A stretch of DNA of 64,000 bases, taken from Streptomyces sp. HUAS YS2 (GTDB lineage Bacteria > Actinomycetota > Actinomycetes > Streptomycetales > Streptomycetaceae). A model generated the notes under the pieces. The model had not been told where the DNA came from. It searched no databases and was given only the letters and a program-made list of their open reading frames with translations. The stretch is taken from contig NZ_CP137573.1 in the NCBI RefSeq assembly GCF_033343995.1, forward strand, positions 2,108,001 through 2,172,000. The letters run 5' to 3'. The position numbers were made by a program, and so were the translations under genes. Positions 52,592 to 61,970 of this stretch are shown here, piece after piece (the stretch's first letter is position 1; the number at the start of each line of letters is the position of its first letter).

Positions 52592-52627
52592 AGGGCCCGG
52601 TTCCCCCTTTCCGGGGAACCGGGCCCT
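52592..52627 (-). terminator. Terminator after hrdB
   Basis: A perfect 15-bp inverted repeat (52592-52606 and 52613-52627) with a CTTTCC loop lies about 30 bases after the hrdB stop. Confidence 0.87.
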
Positions 52628-52658
52628 GAAGCGTGGCGCGTCGCGGCGCGCGGTGCTC

Positions 52659-54206
52659 CTAGTCGAGGTAGTCGCGCAGCACCTGCGAGCGCGACGGGTG
52701 ACGCAGCTTCGACATCGTCTTCGACTCGATCTGACGGATGCGCTCACGCGTCACGCCGTAGACCTTGCCGATCTCGTCCAGCGTCTTCGGCTGACCGTCG
52801 GTGAGACCGAAGCGCATGGAGACCACGCCGGCCTCGCGCTCGGAGAGGGTGTCGAGCACCGAGTGCAGCTGCTCCTGGAGGAGCGTGAAGCTCACCGCGT
52901 CGGCCGGGACGACCGCCTCGGAGTCCTCGATCAGGTCGCCGAACTCGCTGTCGCCGTCCTCGCCCAGCGGGGTGTGCAGCGAGATCGGCTCGCGGCCGTA
53001 CTTCTGGACCTCGATGACCTTCTCCGGGGTCATGTCGAGTTCCTTGGCCAGCTCCTCCGGGGTGGGCTCGCGGCCCAGGTCCTGGAGCATCTGGCGCTGG
53101 ACGCGCGCGAGCTTGTTGATGACCTCGACCATGTGCACCGGGATACGGATGGTTCGGGCCTGGTCGGCCATGGCGCGGGTGATCGCCTGACGGATCCACC
53201 AGGTGGCGTACGTGGAGAACTTGTAGCCCTTGGTGTAGTCGAACTTCTCGACGGCGCGGATCAGACCCAGGTTGCCCTCCTGGATCAGGTCCAGGAAGAG
53301 CATGCCGCGGCCGGTGTAGCGCTTGGCCAGCGAGACCACCAGTCGGAGGTTGGCCTCCAGCAGGTGGTTCTTGGCGCGGCGGCCGTCCTCGGCGATGATC
53401 TCCAGCTCGCGCTTGAGCTTCGGCGCCAGCTTGTCGGAGTTCGCCAGCTTGTCCTCGGCGAACAGACCGGCCTCGATGCGCTTGGCGAGCTCGACCTCCT
53501 GCTCGGCGTTGAGCAGCGGGACCTTGCCGATCTGCTTGAGGTAGTCCTTGACCGGGTCGGCGGTGGCTCCGGCGACGGCGACCTGCTGGGCGGGCGCGTC
53601 GTCCTCGTCCTCGTCGGACAGGACGAAGCCCTTGCTCTCGCCCTCGGTCTCTTCCTCTTCGCCCTTGCCGGGCGCGACGTCCTCGAGCAGCTCCTCGCCC
53701 TCGACGATCTCGTCGGCGTCCTTCTTGGAGGCGGTCTTCTTCGCCGTGGTCTTCTTGGCGGTGGCCTTCTTCGCCACCGTCTTCTTGGCCACGGTCTTCT
53801 TGGCGGCCGCCTTCTTGGCCGGGGCTCCGGCCTCGTCGGCGGGGTCCGCGCTCTCGGCCGCCGACGGCGCCGTGGCGGCCGCGACGGTCCTGGTCACGGT
53901 CGTCTTGGCGGTGACGGTCTTGGTGGCGGTGCGCTTGGCCGGGCTCTTCGCTGCGACGCTCTTGCGGGCGCGCTTCGGCGACTCCGCTGCACTGACCATC
54001 AGCGTCACACCCTCTTCCTCGAGGATCTGGTTGAGGCTGCGCAGAACATTCTTCCACTGGGTTGGCGGAATCTGGTCAGCCTCGAAGGCCCGACGCACGT
54101 CATCGCCGGCGATCTGCCCATCAGCCTTTCCCCGCTCGATGAGCGCCATCACAGACTCGGACTCGGCGATCTCCGGCGGGAGCGTACGGGATGTGCTGGC
54201 CGACAC
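52659..54206 (-). CDS. hrdB: Principal RNA polymerase sigma factor HrdB
   Basis: A 515-residue essential sigma-70 factor for housekeeping transcription. Region 1.1-like N-terminus (1-70), then a Lys/Ala-rich histone-like stretch (131-163) and an acidic stretch (165-205), region 1.2 ([11 protein letters not shown], from about 217), region 2 ([17 protein letters not shown] [17 protein letters not shown]), region 3, and region 4 with [18 protein letters not shown]. From region 1.2 on it matches S. coelicolor HrdB almost residue by residue as I recall it. The GTG at 54206 has GAGAGG 6 bases upstream. Genome location beside whiH is typical. Confidence 0.97.
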   Translation of the reverse strand: MSASTSRTLPPEIAESESVMALIERGKADGQIAGDDVRRAFEADQIPPTQWKNVLRSLNQILEEEGVTLMVSAAESPKRARKSVAAKSPAKRTATKTVTAKTTVTRTVAAATAPSAAESADPADEAGAPAKKAAAKKTVAKKTVAKKATAKKTTAKKTASKKDADEIVEGEELLEDVAPGKGEEEETEGESKGFVLSDEDEDDAPAQQVAVAGATADPVKDYLKQIGKVPLLNAEQEVELAKRIEAGLFAEDKLANSDKLAPKLKRELEIIAEDGRRAKNHLLEANLRLVVSLAKRYTGRGMLFLDLIQEGNLGLIRAVEKFDYTKGYKFSTYATWWIRQAITRAMADQARTIRIPVHMVEVINKLARVQRQMLQDLGREPTPEELAKELDMTPEKVIEVQKYGREPISLHTPLGEDGDSEFGDLIEDSEAVVPADAVSFTLLQEQLHSVLDTLSEREAGVVSMRFGLTDGQPKTLDEIGKVYGVTRERIRQIESKTMSKLRHPSRSQVLRDYLD

Positions 54207-54523
54207 GAACAACCTCTCGGAACGATGGAAAACGGCTTCCGGCCCCGCCCATGATCGGGCCGGAGCCGACGACCGACGGCTGGGGATGTGCCGACGGCGC
54301 GGGCTGGACCGGGGAACTGCACAGCGCCTCAGGGGGCTGCTGTATTCCTTCCTCGGCTGTCACCTCTTAAGTCATCGCACTGCCTCGAAGAGCGTTACGC
54401 CCAATCCGCGTGGCCCGAGTCACACCCCAAATGCGACGAAACGGCCAGAACGGGTGTTCGTCCACACGATCGCGCCGCCGGAGCCCGTGGCCGCTCGCCA
54501 CGGGCGCCCTCGCGGCCCCCGGA
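54207..54523. other. hrdB upstream region and whiH downstream end
   Basis: About 317 bases with no supported gene. On the minus strand it must hold the hrdB promoters. A short hairpin (54238-54245 with 54257-54264) sits in the expected hrdB 5' leader. A relatively AT-rich element around 54362-54372 (TTAAGAGG on the minus strand) may be part of a promoter. Confidence 0.5.
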
Positions 54524-55411
54524 TCAGTGCTCGCGCGGGGCGGGTACGACGCCTCCCGGCTCCGGGTGGACCGTGAGCAGCTGCCGCATGGCCGCCTCGG
54601 CCCCTTGGGCGTCGCCGGCGGCGAGGCAGTCGACGATCCGGGCGTGGTGCGTGAGGCAGGACTCCCCGGGACGCTCACAGCCGGTCGCGGGCGCGCCGGA
54701 GACCTGCAGGGCGGCCCCGACGATGCCGGAGAGGTGCTCCAGCATGCGGTTGCCGGCGAGCTGGACGAGGAGGGAGTGGAACTCGGCGTCGGCGCGGGAG
54801 AACGTGAGGCCGTCTCCCTGGGCGAAGGCGTGGCCCATGATCTCGACCATGTCGGAGAGGCGCTGCTGGATGTCCTCGCGGCCGTGGCCGGCGGCCAGCC
54901 GGGCGGCCAGGGGTTCGATGGTCCACCGGAGCTCGTTGAGCTCGCGGCGCTGATCGTCGCGCTGCGGGCCGAAGGCGCGCCACTCGATGATGTCCGGGTC
55001 CAGCAAGTTCCAGTCGCTGACAGGGCGGACGCGGGTGCCGACGTTGGGCCGGGCGCTGACCAGACCCTTGGCCTCGAGCACCCGCAGCGACTCACGGACG
55101 ACGGTGCGCGAGACCTCGAAGCGCTGCCCGATCTCCTCGGGGACGAGCGGCCGGTCGGCACCCAGGTCCCCGGAGACGATCATCTGGCCGAGCTGCTGGA
55201 CGAGTTGGCCGTGCAGTCCGCGGCCGCGGCTACCGGCGGTCCGGCGGCCCACCCGGCCCAACTCGGTCTCCGCCCCCTCCCACGAGGGCGGTCCGACACG
55301 GTCGGCGCCGGGCGCCTCCACATAGGGGTAGCGGTCGAGATCGCCCGAGGAGGCCAGGCCGGAGTCGGCGGGGCGGGCGGCGGTCATCATGGTGTGCGCA
55401 AGGGTACTCAC
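54524..55411 (-). CDS. whiH: Sporulation regulator WhiH (GntR family)
   Basis: A 295-residue GntR/FCD regulator required for ordered sporulation septation in aerial hyphae. A variable N-terminus (1-60) is followed by the winged helix with VPEEIGQRFEVSRTVVRESLRVLE and the wing SARPNVGTRVRP, and then the FCD domain (about 160-285). Position directly after hrdB and the N-terminal sequence identify it as WhiH. The GTG at 55411 has AAAGGA only 3 bases upstream; in-frame ATGs at 55390 and 55387 have no ribosome-binding site. A SigmaWhiG-like -10 element lies about 64 bases upstream. Confidence 0.92.
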   Translation of the reverse strand: MSTLAHTMMTAARPADSGLASSGDLDRYPYVEAPGADRVGPPSWEGAETELGRVGRRTAGSRGRGLHGQLVQQLGQMIVSGDLGADRPLVPEEIGQRFEVSRTVVRESLRVLEAKGLVSARPNVGTRVRPVSDWNLLDPDIIEWRAFGPQRDDQRRELNELRWTIEPLAARLAAGHGREDIQQRLSDMVEIMGHAFAQGDGLTFSRADAEFHSLLVQLAGNRMLEHLSGIVGAALQVSGAPATGCERPGESCLTHHARIVDCLAAGDAQGAEAAMRQLLTVHPEPGGVVPAPREH

Positions 55412-55474
55412 GCATCCTTTGTCGGCGAGGCTCCGGTGACCCTTGAGGTCTTTGGTGAAAAGCACACGAAAGGG

Positions 55475-55482
55475 TGATCGGC
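55475..55482 (-). promoter_or_regulatory. Candidate SigmaWhiG -10 element of whiH
   Basis: GCCGATCA on the minus strand differs by one base from the SigmaWhiG -10 consensus GCCGATAA. The -35 side (CGTCAATT region, near 55494-55501) is a poor match to TAAA. whiH is a known SigmaWhiG target, which raises the odds. The predicted start would lie about 55 bases before the GTG. Confidence 0.6.
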
Positions 55483-55582
55483 ACCTCCTGCACAATTGAC
55501 GCTTAATCGGTGCGAATCAGGCATTTTCAAGGGAGTTGCGTCAGAAGATCGTCAGAAGTGGAGTCGATCATTCCAGACATGA

Positions 55583-57337
55583 TCACCAACGTGCCCTGCG
55601 GCGAAGGCCGGTGAGCAGATACGCGCAGAGCAGGGTGGTCAACGACAGCACCAGCGCCACTCCGACGGGCTGCCCGACCACCTGAAACACGCTGTCCAGC
55701 CAGCGGTCGCCGGCGGACGGCCACCGCATCGGCATCAGTTCACGCAGTCGCGCCGGAAGCCCCGCGACCGAGCGGCCCGAGGCGACCGTGGCACGCAGGG
55801 CCGGCACGACGGCGACCGGCACCGCGAGCACCGCGGCCACGCCGGCCGCCGTGGCCCGGAAGACCCCCGCGCCCAGCAGTCCGGCCCAGGCGCAGCCGAC
55901 TGCGAGTCCGATCCAACTCGCGCACAGCGACGGCCAGTTGTCGGGTACGGGGATCAAGTCGCCGCCGTAGAGGAGATGCAGGACCTCGATGTCGGCCACG
56001 ACGGCCAGCACCGCGAGCAGCACCGCGACCGCGCCGGTGACCGTGAGCTTGGCGATCAGCAGCCCGAGGCGGCGCGGGACGACGCCACGGCCCGAGGTGA
56101 GGGCGGGGTGGCGGTACTCGTCGCCGAAGGAGAGCGCCCCGAGGAGTCCGGCGCCGATCGCGGCGGGCGGCAGCGGGGAGAGCTCGGGCCAGCCGGCCAC
56201 GACGACCGGGAGCGGCGTCCGACCGCCGCGCGCGAGCACGACCGCGACGACGACGGAGAAGATCAGGGTCGCCGCCGCGACCATGCCGGTGGAGGGCACA
56301 CCGAGGAGCCGGCGGATCTCGTACCGGAAGGGGCGTCGAGGAGCCCGGGCGGGGCGGCGCTCGATGGCGGGACCATGGGGCGGGTCCGGGGCCGCGGCCG
56401 GTTCGTCCTCCGCGGCGGAGGCGGAGTCGGACGCGGGGGACTCGGCGATGGCCGCTGACGGGACTCCGGTGTCGCCGACCTCGTCCGCCAGCCGGTGGAC
56501 GAGGACGCCGTGCCGGAACGCCGTGTCGCCGATCGCGGCGCAGTCGCTGCCGTAGACGGAAAGCCGGTTGCCGCCCTCGGCGACCACTTCCACGGAACGG
56601 CGGTCGGCCCGGGCCTCCTGCGTGAGGGCGGCGGCGAGGCGAGCGGCGTGCGGGGTCCGGACGGCGACGCGCGGCCGGAGCCGGGTGCGACCGAACTCGG
56701 TCGCACCCTGGTCGGCGACGAGACGGCCGGCGTCGAGCGTGACGACCCGGTCGGCGTTGCGGACGGCCTCCTTGGGGTCGTCGGTGGTGAACAGCACCGT
56801 CCCGCCGTCGGCCGCGTGGGCGTGCACGAGTTCGTACAGCCAGCCGTTCTCCCGGACGGAGAGACCGGCGCCCGGCTGGTCGAGGAGCAGGGTGTGCGGG
56901 TCACCCAACAGGGCACAGGCCAGGCCGAGTCGGCGGTCCATCCCGAGCGGGAGGGTGCCGAGACGCAGGTCGTGGACGCCGGTGAGGCCGACCGCTTCGA
57001 GCATCTCGTCGGCCCGGGAGGCGCGGACGCCGACGGCGGCGCAGAGCATCCGCAGCTGCCCGCGCACGGTGCGGGAGGGGTGACCGGGCACGTCGCCGAG
57101 CAGGACGCCGACCTCGAGCCCCGGGTGGGCGACCCGGTGCAGCGGCCGGCCACGGAAGTAGGTGACACCCCGGCCCGGCTCGAGTCCGAGCATCAGCCGC
57201 AGTGCGGTGGTCTTGCCCGCTCCGGCAGCCCCGAGCAACGCGGTGACCTGGCCGGGAAGGGCCTCGAAGCTGAGGTCGCGCACGGCGGGAGGGCGGGTGC
57301 GGCGGGGGGTGCTGGTGAGTCCGATGGCCTGGAGCAT
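55583..57337 (-). CDS. ABC ATP-binding/permease fusion with degenerate catalytic motifs
   Basis: A 584-residue fusion. Residues 1-300 are an ABC nucleotide-binding domain; residues about 345-580 contain about six hydrophobic helices. Walker A (GAAGAGKTT, 36-44) is intact. The Q-loop has no Gln (VLLGDVP, 78-84), the signature reads LPLGM instead of LSGGQ (129-133), Walker B reads LLLDQ with Gln154 in place of the catalytic Glu, and the H-loop His is Asp186 (TTDDPKE). The protein should bind but not normally hydrolyse ATP. It lies just upstream of whiH on the same strand with about 170 bases between. Confidence 0.88.
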   Translation of the reverse strand: MLQAIGLTSTPRRTRPPAVRDLSFEALPGQVTALLGAAGAGKTTALRLMLGLEPGRGVTYFRGRPLHRVAHPGLEVGVLLGDVPGHPSRTVRGQLRMLCAAVGVRASRADEMLEAVGLTGVHDLRLGTLPLGMDRRLGLACALLGDPHTLLLDQPGAGLSVRENGWLYELVHAHAADGGTVLFTTDDPKEAVRNADRVVTLDAGRLVADQGATEFGRTRLRPRVAVRTPHAARLAAALTQEARADRRSVEVVAEGGNRLSVYGSDCAAIGDTAFRHGVLVHRLADEVGDTGVPSAAIAESPASDSASAAEDEPAAAPDPPHGPAIERRPARAPRRPFRYEIRRLLGVPSTGMVAAATLIFSVVVAVVLARGGRTPLPVVVAGWPELSPLPPAAIGAGLLGALSFGDEYRHPALTSGRGVVPRRLGLLIAKLTVTGAVAVLLAVLAVVADIEVLHLLYGGDLIPVPDNWPSLCASWIGLAVGCAWAGLLGAGVFRATAAGVAAVLAVPVAVVPALRATVASGRSVAGLPARLRELMPMRWPSAGDRWLDSVFQVVGQPVGVALVLSLTTLLCAYLLTGLRRRARW

Positions 57338-57470
57338 CGCTTCTCTCGCGGTAGGTGAGACCGCTGCGCGGCAGGACGGCTACCGCAGCAAGATAACGCG
57401 ACATTTCAGACTTTTGGTGCAGGGTTGGGGCGTGCGGGCCCGGGGTGTCCGGGCTCCGGTCGCCTCTCGC

Positions 57471-58250
57471 TCAGACCTCGGGACGGAGCATCGGCGGGTT
57501 GAGCAGCGTCGCACCGCCCGCCCGGAAGAGCTGCGCGGGGCGCCCGCCCTGGCGGGTGGTGGTGCCGCCGGCCGGAACGAGGAAACCGGGGGTTCCGGTC
57601 ACCTTCCGATGGAAGTTGCGCGGGTCGAGGACGACTCCCCATACCGCTTCGTACACCCGCCGCAGCTCGCCCACCGTGAACTCCGGGGGGCAGAACGCGG
57701 TGGCGAGCGAGGAGTACTCGATCTTCGAGCGGGCCCGCTCGACGCCGTCGGCCAGGATCTGGGCATGGTCGAAGGCGAGCGGCTCGGGCCGGTCCTCGCC
57801 CGCCGGCGCCTCGCCCGCCGGCTCGCCCTCGTGGAGCAGCTCCTCTACGGGCGCCCAGCGCGCGCTGTTCGCGTCACCGCCGGCGCGTGGCGCGGGGAGG
57901 TCGGGGGCGAGCGCGAGGTGCGCGACGCTGACGACCCTCATCCGCGGGTCGCGGCGCGGGTCGCCGTACGTCGCCAGCTGCTCCAGATGCGCGCCCTTGC
58001 CGGGGGCCGGCGGCAGGGCCCCGGGGTCGTGGACGCACAGGCCGGTCTCCTCGACGAGTTCCCGGGCCGCCGCGGCACCGAGATCCTCGTCGTCCCGGAC
58101 GAAGCCGCCGGGCAGTGCCCATCTCCCCTGGAACGGCGCCTCACCCCGACGCACCACCAGCGCACACAGCGCATGGCGGCGCACGGTGAGTACGACCAGG
58201 TCGACGGTGACGGCGAAGGGCGGGAAGGCCGACGGGTCGTAGGGAGACAT
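57471..58250 (-). CDS. Nudix-domain regulator (NrtR-like)
   Basis: A 259-residue protein. The Nudix domain (about 8-150) has a complete Nudix box, GGFVRDDEDLGAAAARELVEETGL (in parts GGFVRDDEDL and RELVEETGL), so catalysis may be retained. The C-terminal half (about 165-259) is a winged helix typical of NrtR repressors (YSSLATAFCPPEFTVGELRRVYE in parts; then NFHRKVTGTPGFL). NrtR proteins repress NAD-synthesis or sugar genes and respond to ADP-ribose-type ligands. There is no Shine-Dalgarno before ATG 58250, so the transcript may be leaderless. A palindromic operator candidate lies 13 bases upstream. Confidence 0.87.
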   Translation of the reverse strand: MSPYDPSAFPPFAVTVDLVVLTVRRHALCALVVRRGEAPFQGRWALPGGFVRDDEDLGAAAARELVEETGLCVHDPGALPPAPGKGAHLEQLATYGDPRRDPRMRVVSVAHLALAPDLPAPRAGGDANSARWAPVEELLHEGEPAGEAPAGEDRPEPLAFDHAQILADGVERARSKIEYSSLATAFCPPEFTVGELRRVYEAVWGVVLDPRNFHRKVTGTPGFLVPAGGTTTRQGGRPAQLFRAGGATLLNPPMLRPEV

Positions 58251-58263
58251 GCCGCGATCATAG

Positions 58264-58278
58264 TCGTCTTCCTGACGA
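58264..58278. promoter_or_regulatory. TCGTC-N5-GACGA palindrome, candidate NrtR operator
   Basis: The 15-base site TCGTCTTCCTGACGA, with AT-rich flanks, sits just upstream of the NrtR-like start. The position suits autorepression. Confidence 0.5.
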
Positions 58279-58346
58279 TAAACACGCCCCTCTTCACCAC
58301 CGGCAGTGACTTCTTCCTCTCCTGCCCCATCGGGCACGAACACCGC

Positions 58347-60371
58347 TCACACCCCCAACTGGAGGCCGTCGGCGGCCTCCTCGACGATCGCCGTGCCGAG
58401 CCTGCCGATCCGCACCGCGAACGGATCCCCGGCGACCCGCAGCCCCGCCAGCCGGACGGCCCCCAGCGGAGCGGAGCGCATGGGGTGCAGGGCCACGGTC
58501 CGCCCCGGCGCGTCCGGGCGGATCCCGGCGAGCGCGGCCAGCACCTGGACCCCGGCGGTCGCGGCGACCGCACCCGGACGGCAGGCGGCCGGGTGTGGCA
58601 CCGGGACCGAGCCGGAGGTGCGCTGCTCCCCCGCGTACATCTCGGGGAGCCGGAACCCGAACGCCTCGGCCGCGTCGAGCAGCCCCTTCAGCAGTGACGC
58701 GGCCTCCCGCTCGTACCCGGCGGCGGCGAGGCCCGTGACCGCCACGGCCGTCTCGTGCACCCGCACCGCCCCGGACCGGTGCCCGAAGGGGTTGTGTCCC
58801 GGTTCCTTCGCGCCGAGCCCGCGGAGCCCCCAGCCGGTGTCGAGCGCGGGCCCGCCGAGCAGTCGGGCCAGCTGTTCGGTCCGGTCCTTGTCGAGCAGCC
58901 CCGGCGCCGTGCGCCCGGCGCCGGTCAGCCCGGTGTCCAGGAGGTGCGCCGCCCAGGAACCGAGCTGCGGCAGCGGCGTTCCGCCGGGGAGCAGTGCCGC
59001 TGCGGGCCGCCCGCCGCCCAGGTCGTCCAGCCAGAACTCCCGGCGGAACCGCTCCCGCAGGGCCCGCGCCCGCTCCCGCCACTCCGCGCCGCCCGGCCGG
59101 CCGCACAGGTCGAGGAGGTCGGCGCCGAGCATCGCGGCCCGGTGCGCGTGCGCCTGCGTCTCAGCGCGCAGCGGTCCGGCGGGGCCCGGGTCCGGGACGA
59201 ACCCGTCCGCGTCCACGGCGGCGCGCAGCCAGTCCAGGCACCGCTCGGCAGCGGGAAGGAGCTCGGCCAGCTCCTGCTCGGGCAGCCCCCAGCGGGCGGC
59301 CTCGGCCAGCACCGCCGGAAACGCCAGGGTGGCCTCGATTCCGGTGCAGCGGGGCGGCAGGCCGGGGCCGGAGTCGCGCAGGGGGCCGGGGATGCGCCCG
59401 CGGTCCGGTCCGGGTCCGTCCCGCTGGGTCCGGGCGAGCGCCCTGAGGGTGCCGACGGCGAGCCGGGTGCCCAGCGGGAGCGCCATCCGGGCCGCCCAGA
59501 GGGACTCCGCCGTGGCCGGGCCGCACCGCCATGGCACTCCCGCCGCCGCGTGGACTTCGGCGGGCCGGAGGCGGTCCCGCAGCAGAAGGGCCCGCAGGTC
59601 GTCGGAGGAGGACCGGAACAGTTCGCCGACCCGGGGGTCGTCCCCCTCCGCCCGTGCCTCGGCGAGCACCTGCCCGCCGGGTCCCGCCGCGGCGCCGGCG
59701 GCGCGCTCGGCGAAGCGGTCGCCCGCGATCCGGAGCTCGATGGTGCGGGCGGCGCCGGGGGCCAGTTCGAGGTCCCAGCGGAGCAGACCCGCCACGGCCA
59801 GGGCGTCCGTCGGCGGCGGGGTGGTTGTGACGGTGGCGTACCGGCCGTCGGGGGCCGACCAGCGCAGCCCGGCCGCGTGGACTCCGGCGGAGAGTTCGGG
59901 CCCGGGGCTGCCCGCCGCCACCGCCCCCAGATCCGCGAGATCCGTGCCCAGAGCGAGCTCCACGGGGAGCCGGAGCGGTCGGGTGGCCGAGCTGCGCAGG
60001 GTGATGCGCTCGGTGCCGTCGGCGCCGCGCGTCCGCTCGACGGTGAGCCCCGGGTCGGGGCCGGGGTCTCCGGGCGTGCGCAGCACACCGACGAACCTGG
60101 CCCGGCCGGCGGTCGCCGACCGGCCCTGGACGGCGACGGGTTCACGTCCGTACACCCGCAGCACGCAGCGGGAGAGCAGCCGCCGGCCGGCGTGGTAGAC
60201 GCCGTCGAAGCCGGTGCCGGTGAGCTGGCCGTGCTCGGCGGAGAGCACGAGCCAGGGCAGGGCGACGCAGACGAGTGCGGTGTGCACGGCCGGCAGTCCG
60301 CCGGTGCCCGGCGCGGTGCGCTGGGCGCCGGGTCCGGAAGCGGGCCCGGATGCGGAGACGCTGAGGTCCAT
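58347..60371 (-). CDS. Glycogen-debranching-like (GDE N-terminal plus six-hairpin) protein
   Basis: A 674-residue protein. Residues about 25-230 resemble the bacterial debranching-enzyme N-terminal domain (HGQLTGTGFDGVYHAGRRLLSR, in parts GTGFDGVYHAGRRLLSR; VYGREPVAVQG). Residues about 290-640 are an (alpha/alpha)6 barrel as in amylo-alpha-1,6-glucosidases, with AESLWAARMALPLGTR and GWGLRGLGAKEPGHNPFGHRSGAVRVHE (in parts). Probable catalytic acids could not be fixed. The ATG at 60371 has only AAGG well upstream. It may act on glycogen or trehalose-derived glucans. Confidence 0.82.
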   Translation of the reverse strand: MDLSVSASGPASGPGAQRTAPGTGGLPAVHTALVCVALPWLVLSAEHGQLTGTGFDGVYHAGRRLLSRCVLRVYGREPVAVQGRSATAGRARFVGVLRTPGDPGPDPGLTVERTRGADGTERITLRSSATRPLRLPVELALGTDLADLGAVAAGSPGPELSAGVHAAGLRWSAPDGRYATVTTTPPPTDALAVAGLLRWDLELAPGAARTIELRIAGDRFAERAAGAAAGPGGQVLAEARAEGDDPRVGELFRSSSDDLRALLLRDRLRPAEVHAAAGVPWRCGPATAESLWAARMALPLGTRLAVGTLRALARTQRDGPGPDRGRIPGPLRDSGPGLPPRCTGIEATLAFPAVLAEAARWGLPEQELAELLPAAERCLDWLRAAVDADGFVPDPGPAGPLRAETQAHAHRAAMLGADLLDLCGRPGGAEWRERARALRERFRREFWLDDLGGGRPAAALLPGGTPLPQLGSWAAHLLDTGLTGAGRTAPGLLDKDRTEQLARLLGGPALDTGWGLRGLGAKEPGHNPFGHRSGAVRVHETAVAVTGLAAAGYEREAASLLKGLLDAAEAFGFRLPEMYAGEQRTSGSVPVPHPAACRPGAVAATAGVQVLAALAGIRPDAPGRTVALHPMRSAPLGAVRLAGLRVAGDPFAVRIGRLGTAIVEEAADGLQLGV

Positions 60372-60498
60372 GAGTGGTGTGCTGCGCCTTCTGTGCGGTC
60401 CGGGTTGTCCGGACGACCCCCGCCGGCGAAGCGGCGGGACCGGTCGTACGACTCCGACACCGGGATGAACGGCGCTGCGGCGGAGCGGGTCACGGCCA

Positions 60499-61848
60499 TC
60501 ACCCCGTCCCCGTTCCGCGCCGGCCCCTGCGCGGGACGCCGCCCCCGGCGCGGGCGGGCCGCACACCGCCCCTTCCGTTCCGTCCGCCGCGCCCGGGGCG
60601 CGTCGGCCCACCGGCCGTGGGCGGACGCCCGGCCCGGGCACGCCGCACCCGCCCGTGCGCCGCGGCCGGCGTGGGAGCCGGGGAAGGAGCCTGAGCGGCA
60701 GAGGGAGAGGCCGCGGGCTCCGCCGGTACGAGGTCCCTCGCGGCGCGCTCCGTCCGCAGGCAGTCCCGCAGGGACTCCGGGTCGATGCCTTCGTTGCACG
60801 CCTGGTGGAGGAGCAGTGCGAACCGGTAGTCGGGGTCGGCGTTCAGCGCGAGTCCGAGCGCGACGCGGGCGGCGGGTTCGTCGCCGGTGGACCAGGCCGT
60901 CCAGCCGGCCAGCGTGAGTGGGGCGGCGGCGTGCTCGGTGTAGGGGACGACGCAGCGCCTGGCCAGTACGCGCCACAGCCGCAGGGCGGCCGCGCCCTCG
61001 GCGCCCTCCATCCACTCCGCCGCGCGGTCCCGGGTGTCCCGGTCCTGCAGCCCCATGATCACGGCGGCTGCCTCGCCGTGGGTGACGAGCGCGTCGTCGC
61101 CCTCGTCCCCGTCCCGGGAACTCGCCCCTTCGAAGCGCCCCATCAGCTCGCGGGCGAGGGCCAGGGTGTCGTCACGAACCCGGTCGAAGGTGCGGGCGTC
61201 GAGAATCCGCGGGACGAGCGCCGCCGAGGCCTCGTCGAGGGCGTCCCGCTGCGAGGCGTCGTCCGGCACGGGCGGCCGGAAGCGGGCCTCCATGTCCCGC
61301 AGCGAGCCGCGCACCTGGATACCGGCGTAGGCCGCGGCCGCCGCCATCACGGACGTACCGGGCAGGGCCAGCGGTGTGCCGTCCGGCGGGCAGCAGCGGC
61401 TGTCGGGACAGCAGTAGGAGAAGTAGCGGCCGTCGGAGATGCACAGGGCCTCGTACACGGGCACGTCGAGCCCGCCGCACGCGGTGCGCAGCCGCTGGGC
61501 GAACGGGCGCAGCCGTTCCATCACGCGGTGCGCGCGCTCCCCCGGGGCGGGGTCCTGGCAGAGGAAGACGAGGATGCCGTCGGGACGCTCGCCGCGCCGC
61601 TCGCAGCCTTCGACGAGGCATTCGGCGAGCTGGTCGGCCGTGGCGGCCCACTCCCCCGGCGAGCGCGGGATGCCGAGCCTGAGCCGGCCGCCGAAGCGCC
61701 CGCGTTCGCCGTGCAGGGCGACGAGGACGACGGAGTCCGTGGGGTGGAAACCGAGCATGAACGGCAGGGCGTCGGCCAGCTCGGCGGGGCCGCGCAGGGT
61801 GATCTGCTGCTGGTCGGTCGGTCCGGTGGATGCGTGGTGCTGGTTCAT
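60499..61848 (-). CDS. DUF4192 protein
   Basis: A 449-residue soluble protein of the actinobacterial DUF4192 family. It has the family start region [28 protein letters not shown] (in parts [12 protein letters not shown] and GFHPTDSVV). A middle segment [19 protein letters not shown] holds four Cys that may bind a metal. Toward the C-terminus, [21 protein letters not shown] resembles helical repeat units. The last 80 residues are Arg/Gly/Pro-rich and likely disordered and nucleic-acid-philic. Family function unknown. It is divergent from the RecQ gene with two DnaA boxes between. Confidence 0.88.
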   Translation of the reverse strand: MNQHHASTGPTDQQQITLRGPAELADALPFMLGFHPTDSVVLVALHGERGRFGGRLRLGIPRSPGEWAATADQLAECLVEGCERRGERPDGILVFLCQDPAPGERAHRVMERLRPFAQRLRTACGGLDVPVYEALCISDGRYFSYCCPDSRCCPPDGTPLALPGTSVMAAAAAYAGIQVRGSLRDMEARFRPPVPDDASQRDALDEASAALVPRILDARTFDRVRDDTLALARELMGRFEGASSRDGDEGDDALVTHGEAAAVIMGLQDRDTRDRAAEWMEGAEGAAALRLWRVLARRCVVPYTEHAAAPLTLAGWTAWSTGDEPAARVALGLALNADPDYRFALLLHQACNEGIDPESLRDCLRTERAARDLVPAEPAASPSAAQAPSPAPTPAAAHGRVRRARAGRPPTAGGPTRPGRGGRNGRGGVRPARAGGGVPRRGRRGTGTG

Positions 61849-61888
61849 GCCGACGACGGTCCCGCGACCTCGACGATCACGAAACCCC

Positions 61889-61919
61889 TGTGGATAACTC
61901 CCGCGCCAGGTTGTCCACA
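61889..61919. promoter_or_regulatory. Pair of facing DnaA boxes between DUF4192 and recQ
   Basis: TTATCCACA lies on the minus strand at 61889-61897 (TGTGGATAA on plus), and TTGTCCACA, the form preferred by Streptomyces DnaA, on the plus strand at 61911-61919. They point at each other across 13 bases in the divergent promoter gap. DnaA could regulate one or both genes. The match to the consensus is exact. Confidence 0.75.
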
Positions 61920-61970
61920 GGCCGGCGGACGCGTTCGCGCGTTGTCGGTGCCATCGGGTTGCATGGGGGC

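Noticed and set aside
54330..54350. GGAAT on the minus strand upstream of hrdB as the -35 of a SigR-type promoter
   Set aside because: hrdB is known to have a SigR-dependent promoter, but the matching GTT was not at the expected spacing here, so I could not support it.
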